Shown here: positions 4,691 to 5,024 of the stretch, in pieces
How the letters are laid out: every line of letters starts with the position of its first letter
Position numbering within the stretch: the stretch's first letter is position 1
Origin: Candidatus Schekmanbacteria bacterium
Lineage (GTDB): Bacteria; Schekmanbacteria; GWA2-38-11; J061
Direction of reading: 5' to 3'
Assembly: GCA_003695725.1 (NCBI GenBank)
Contig: RFHX01000219.1
Span: 1 to 5,024, forward strand
DNA length: 5,024 nt
Position numbers and translations under genes: made by a program
Notes under the pieces: model-generated
Seen by the model: only the letters and a program-made list of their open reading frames with translations
Told to the model about the DNA's origin: nothing
Databases searched by the model: none

Positions 4691-5024
4691 GTGAAAAAAG
4701 ATAAAAAAAATCCAGTCATAGATTTTTTAAGTTCAATTAGGTTAGCCATATATCTTCTAATAATATTAGCTCTTGCCTCCATAATTGGGACTGTTATTCA
4801 ACAGGAAGGCACTGAATCACAGCAGAAAATCATTCTAAACCTTGGCTACAATGTTAGCAATGCTCTTAGTTTTTTTGGCATTATAGATAAACCTCAATCA
4901 ATGGATAAGATTTATGAAATCGGTCTAAAAGCATACAACATCTTTGATAAAGCACAGCTTTTTGATATGTATCATTCATGGTGGTTTATTGCATTGATAA
5001 TCCTTTTTGCAATAAATCTATTTC
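4691..5024 (+). CDS. resB: Cytochrome c biogenesis protein ResB (Ccs1), N-terminal part, 3'-truncated
   Basis: ResB/Ccs1 works with CcsA (ResC) in system II cytochrome c maturation, moving heme across the inner membrane and joining it to CXXCH cysteines of exported apocytochromes. The 111 visible residues start at GTG 4691 (KKDKKNPVIDF). The family's opening motif FLSSIRLAIYLLIILALAS (12-30) forms the first membrane helix and is followed by the G-T-V-I-Q-Q motif at 33-38. A loop of about 55 residues then leads to the conserved FDMYHSWWF (91-99) and the start of a second helix, running off the window. A GTG at 4685 in the same frame is an alternative start; a stop at 4673-4675 excludes earlier ones. 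Neither has a good Shine-Dalgarno sequence, so translation may be weak. It lies 99 bases downstream of cytochrome c3 on the same strand. The product would mature the two cytochromes here, and a ccsA gene is expected downstream. Confidence 0.88.
   Translation, partial: MKKDKKNPVIDFLSSIRLAIYLLIILALASIIGTVIQQEGTESQQKIILNLGYNVSNALSFFGIIDKPQSMDKIYEIGLKAYNIFDKAQLFDMYHSWWFIALIILFAINLF

Overview
This is an AT-rich window (roughly one third G+C by eye) from a bacterial chromosome. It carries two multiheme c-type cytochromes, the start of a system II cytochrome c maturation gene (ResB) and a sigma-54-type promoter. Together these suggest a Gram-negative anaerobe or facultative anaerobe with periplasmic electron transport, for example a Desulfobacterota, Nitrospirota or Schekmanbacteria-like lineage. 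That assignment is inferred from gene content and composition, and the sequence does not settle it. No mobile element, CRISPR array, tRNA or rRNA was seen.

Layout: (1) Bases 1-480 (+) are the 3' end of a gene that looks like an uncharacterised nucleotidyltransferase family protein; its catalytic part lies before the window. (2) Bases 493-1764 (-) are purD, complete, convergent with gene 1. (3) Bases 1765-1894 are a divergent intergenic region with a perfect 16-bp palindrome lying over the weak -35 region of the purD promoter. (4) Bases 1895-2593 (+) are a cytidylate-kinase-like protein. (5) Bases 2603-3880 (-) are an exported pentaheme cytochrome with a heme-free C-terminal domain and a C-terminal membrane anchor, convergent with gene 4. 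(6) Bases 3881-4183 are a long, very AT-rich regulatory region between divergent cytochrome genes. (7) Bases 4184-4591 (+) are a small periplasmic tetraheme cytochrome c3. (8) After a strong GC-rich hairpin, a GTG-started ResB begins at 4691 and runs off the window.

The coherent functional unit is the right half: a membrane-anchored pentaheme cytochrome, a soluble tetraheme c3 that could shuttle electrons in the periplasm, and ResB, which with CcsA attaches heme to such proteins. The c3 gene has an unusually good -24/-12 (sigma-54) promoter. It is preceded by repeated TTGTCA/TGACAA half-sites arranged as inverted repeats at a distance typical of NtrC-family activator sites, and followed by a foldable leader RNA and a near-perfect Shine-Dalgarno sequence. 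This points to strong, activator-dependent expression of the c3 gene, probably in response to an electron-acceptor, redox or nutrient signal. Which activator is involved cannot be seen. The left half (purD, kinase-like protein, nucleotidyltransferase fragment) looks like ordinary housekeeping or unrelated genes.
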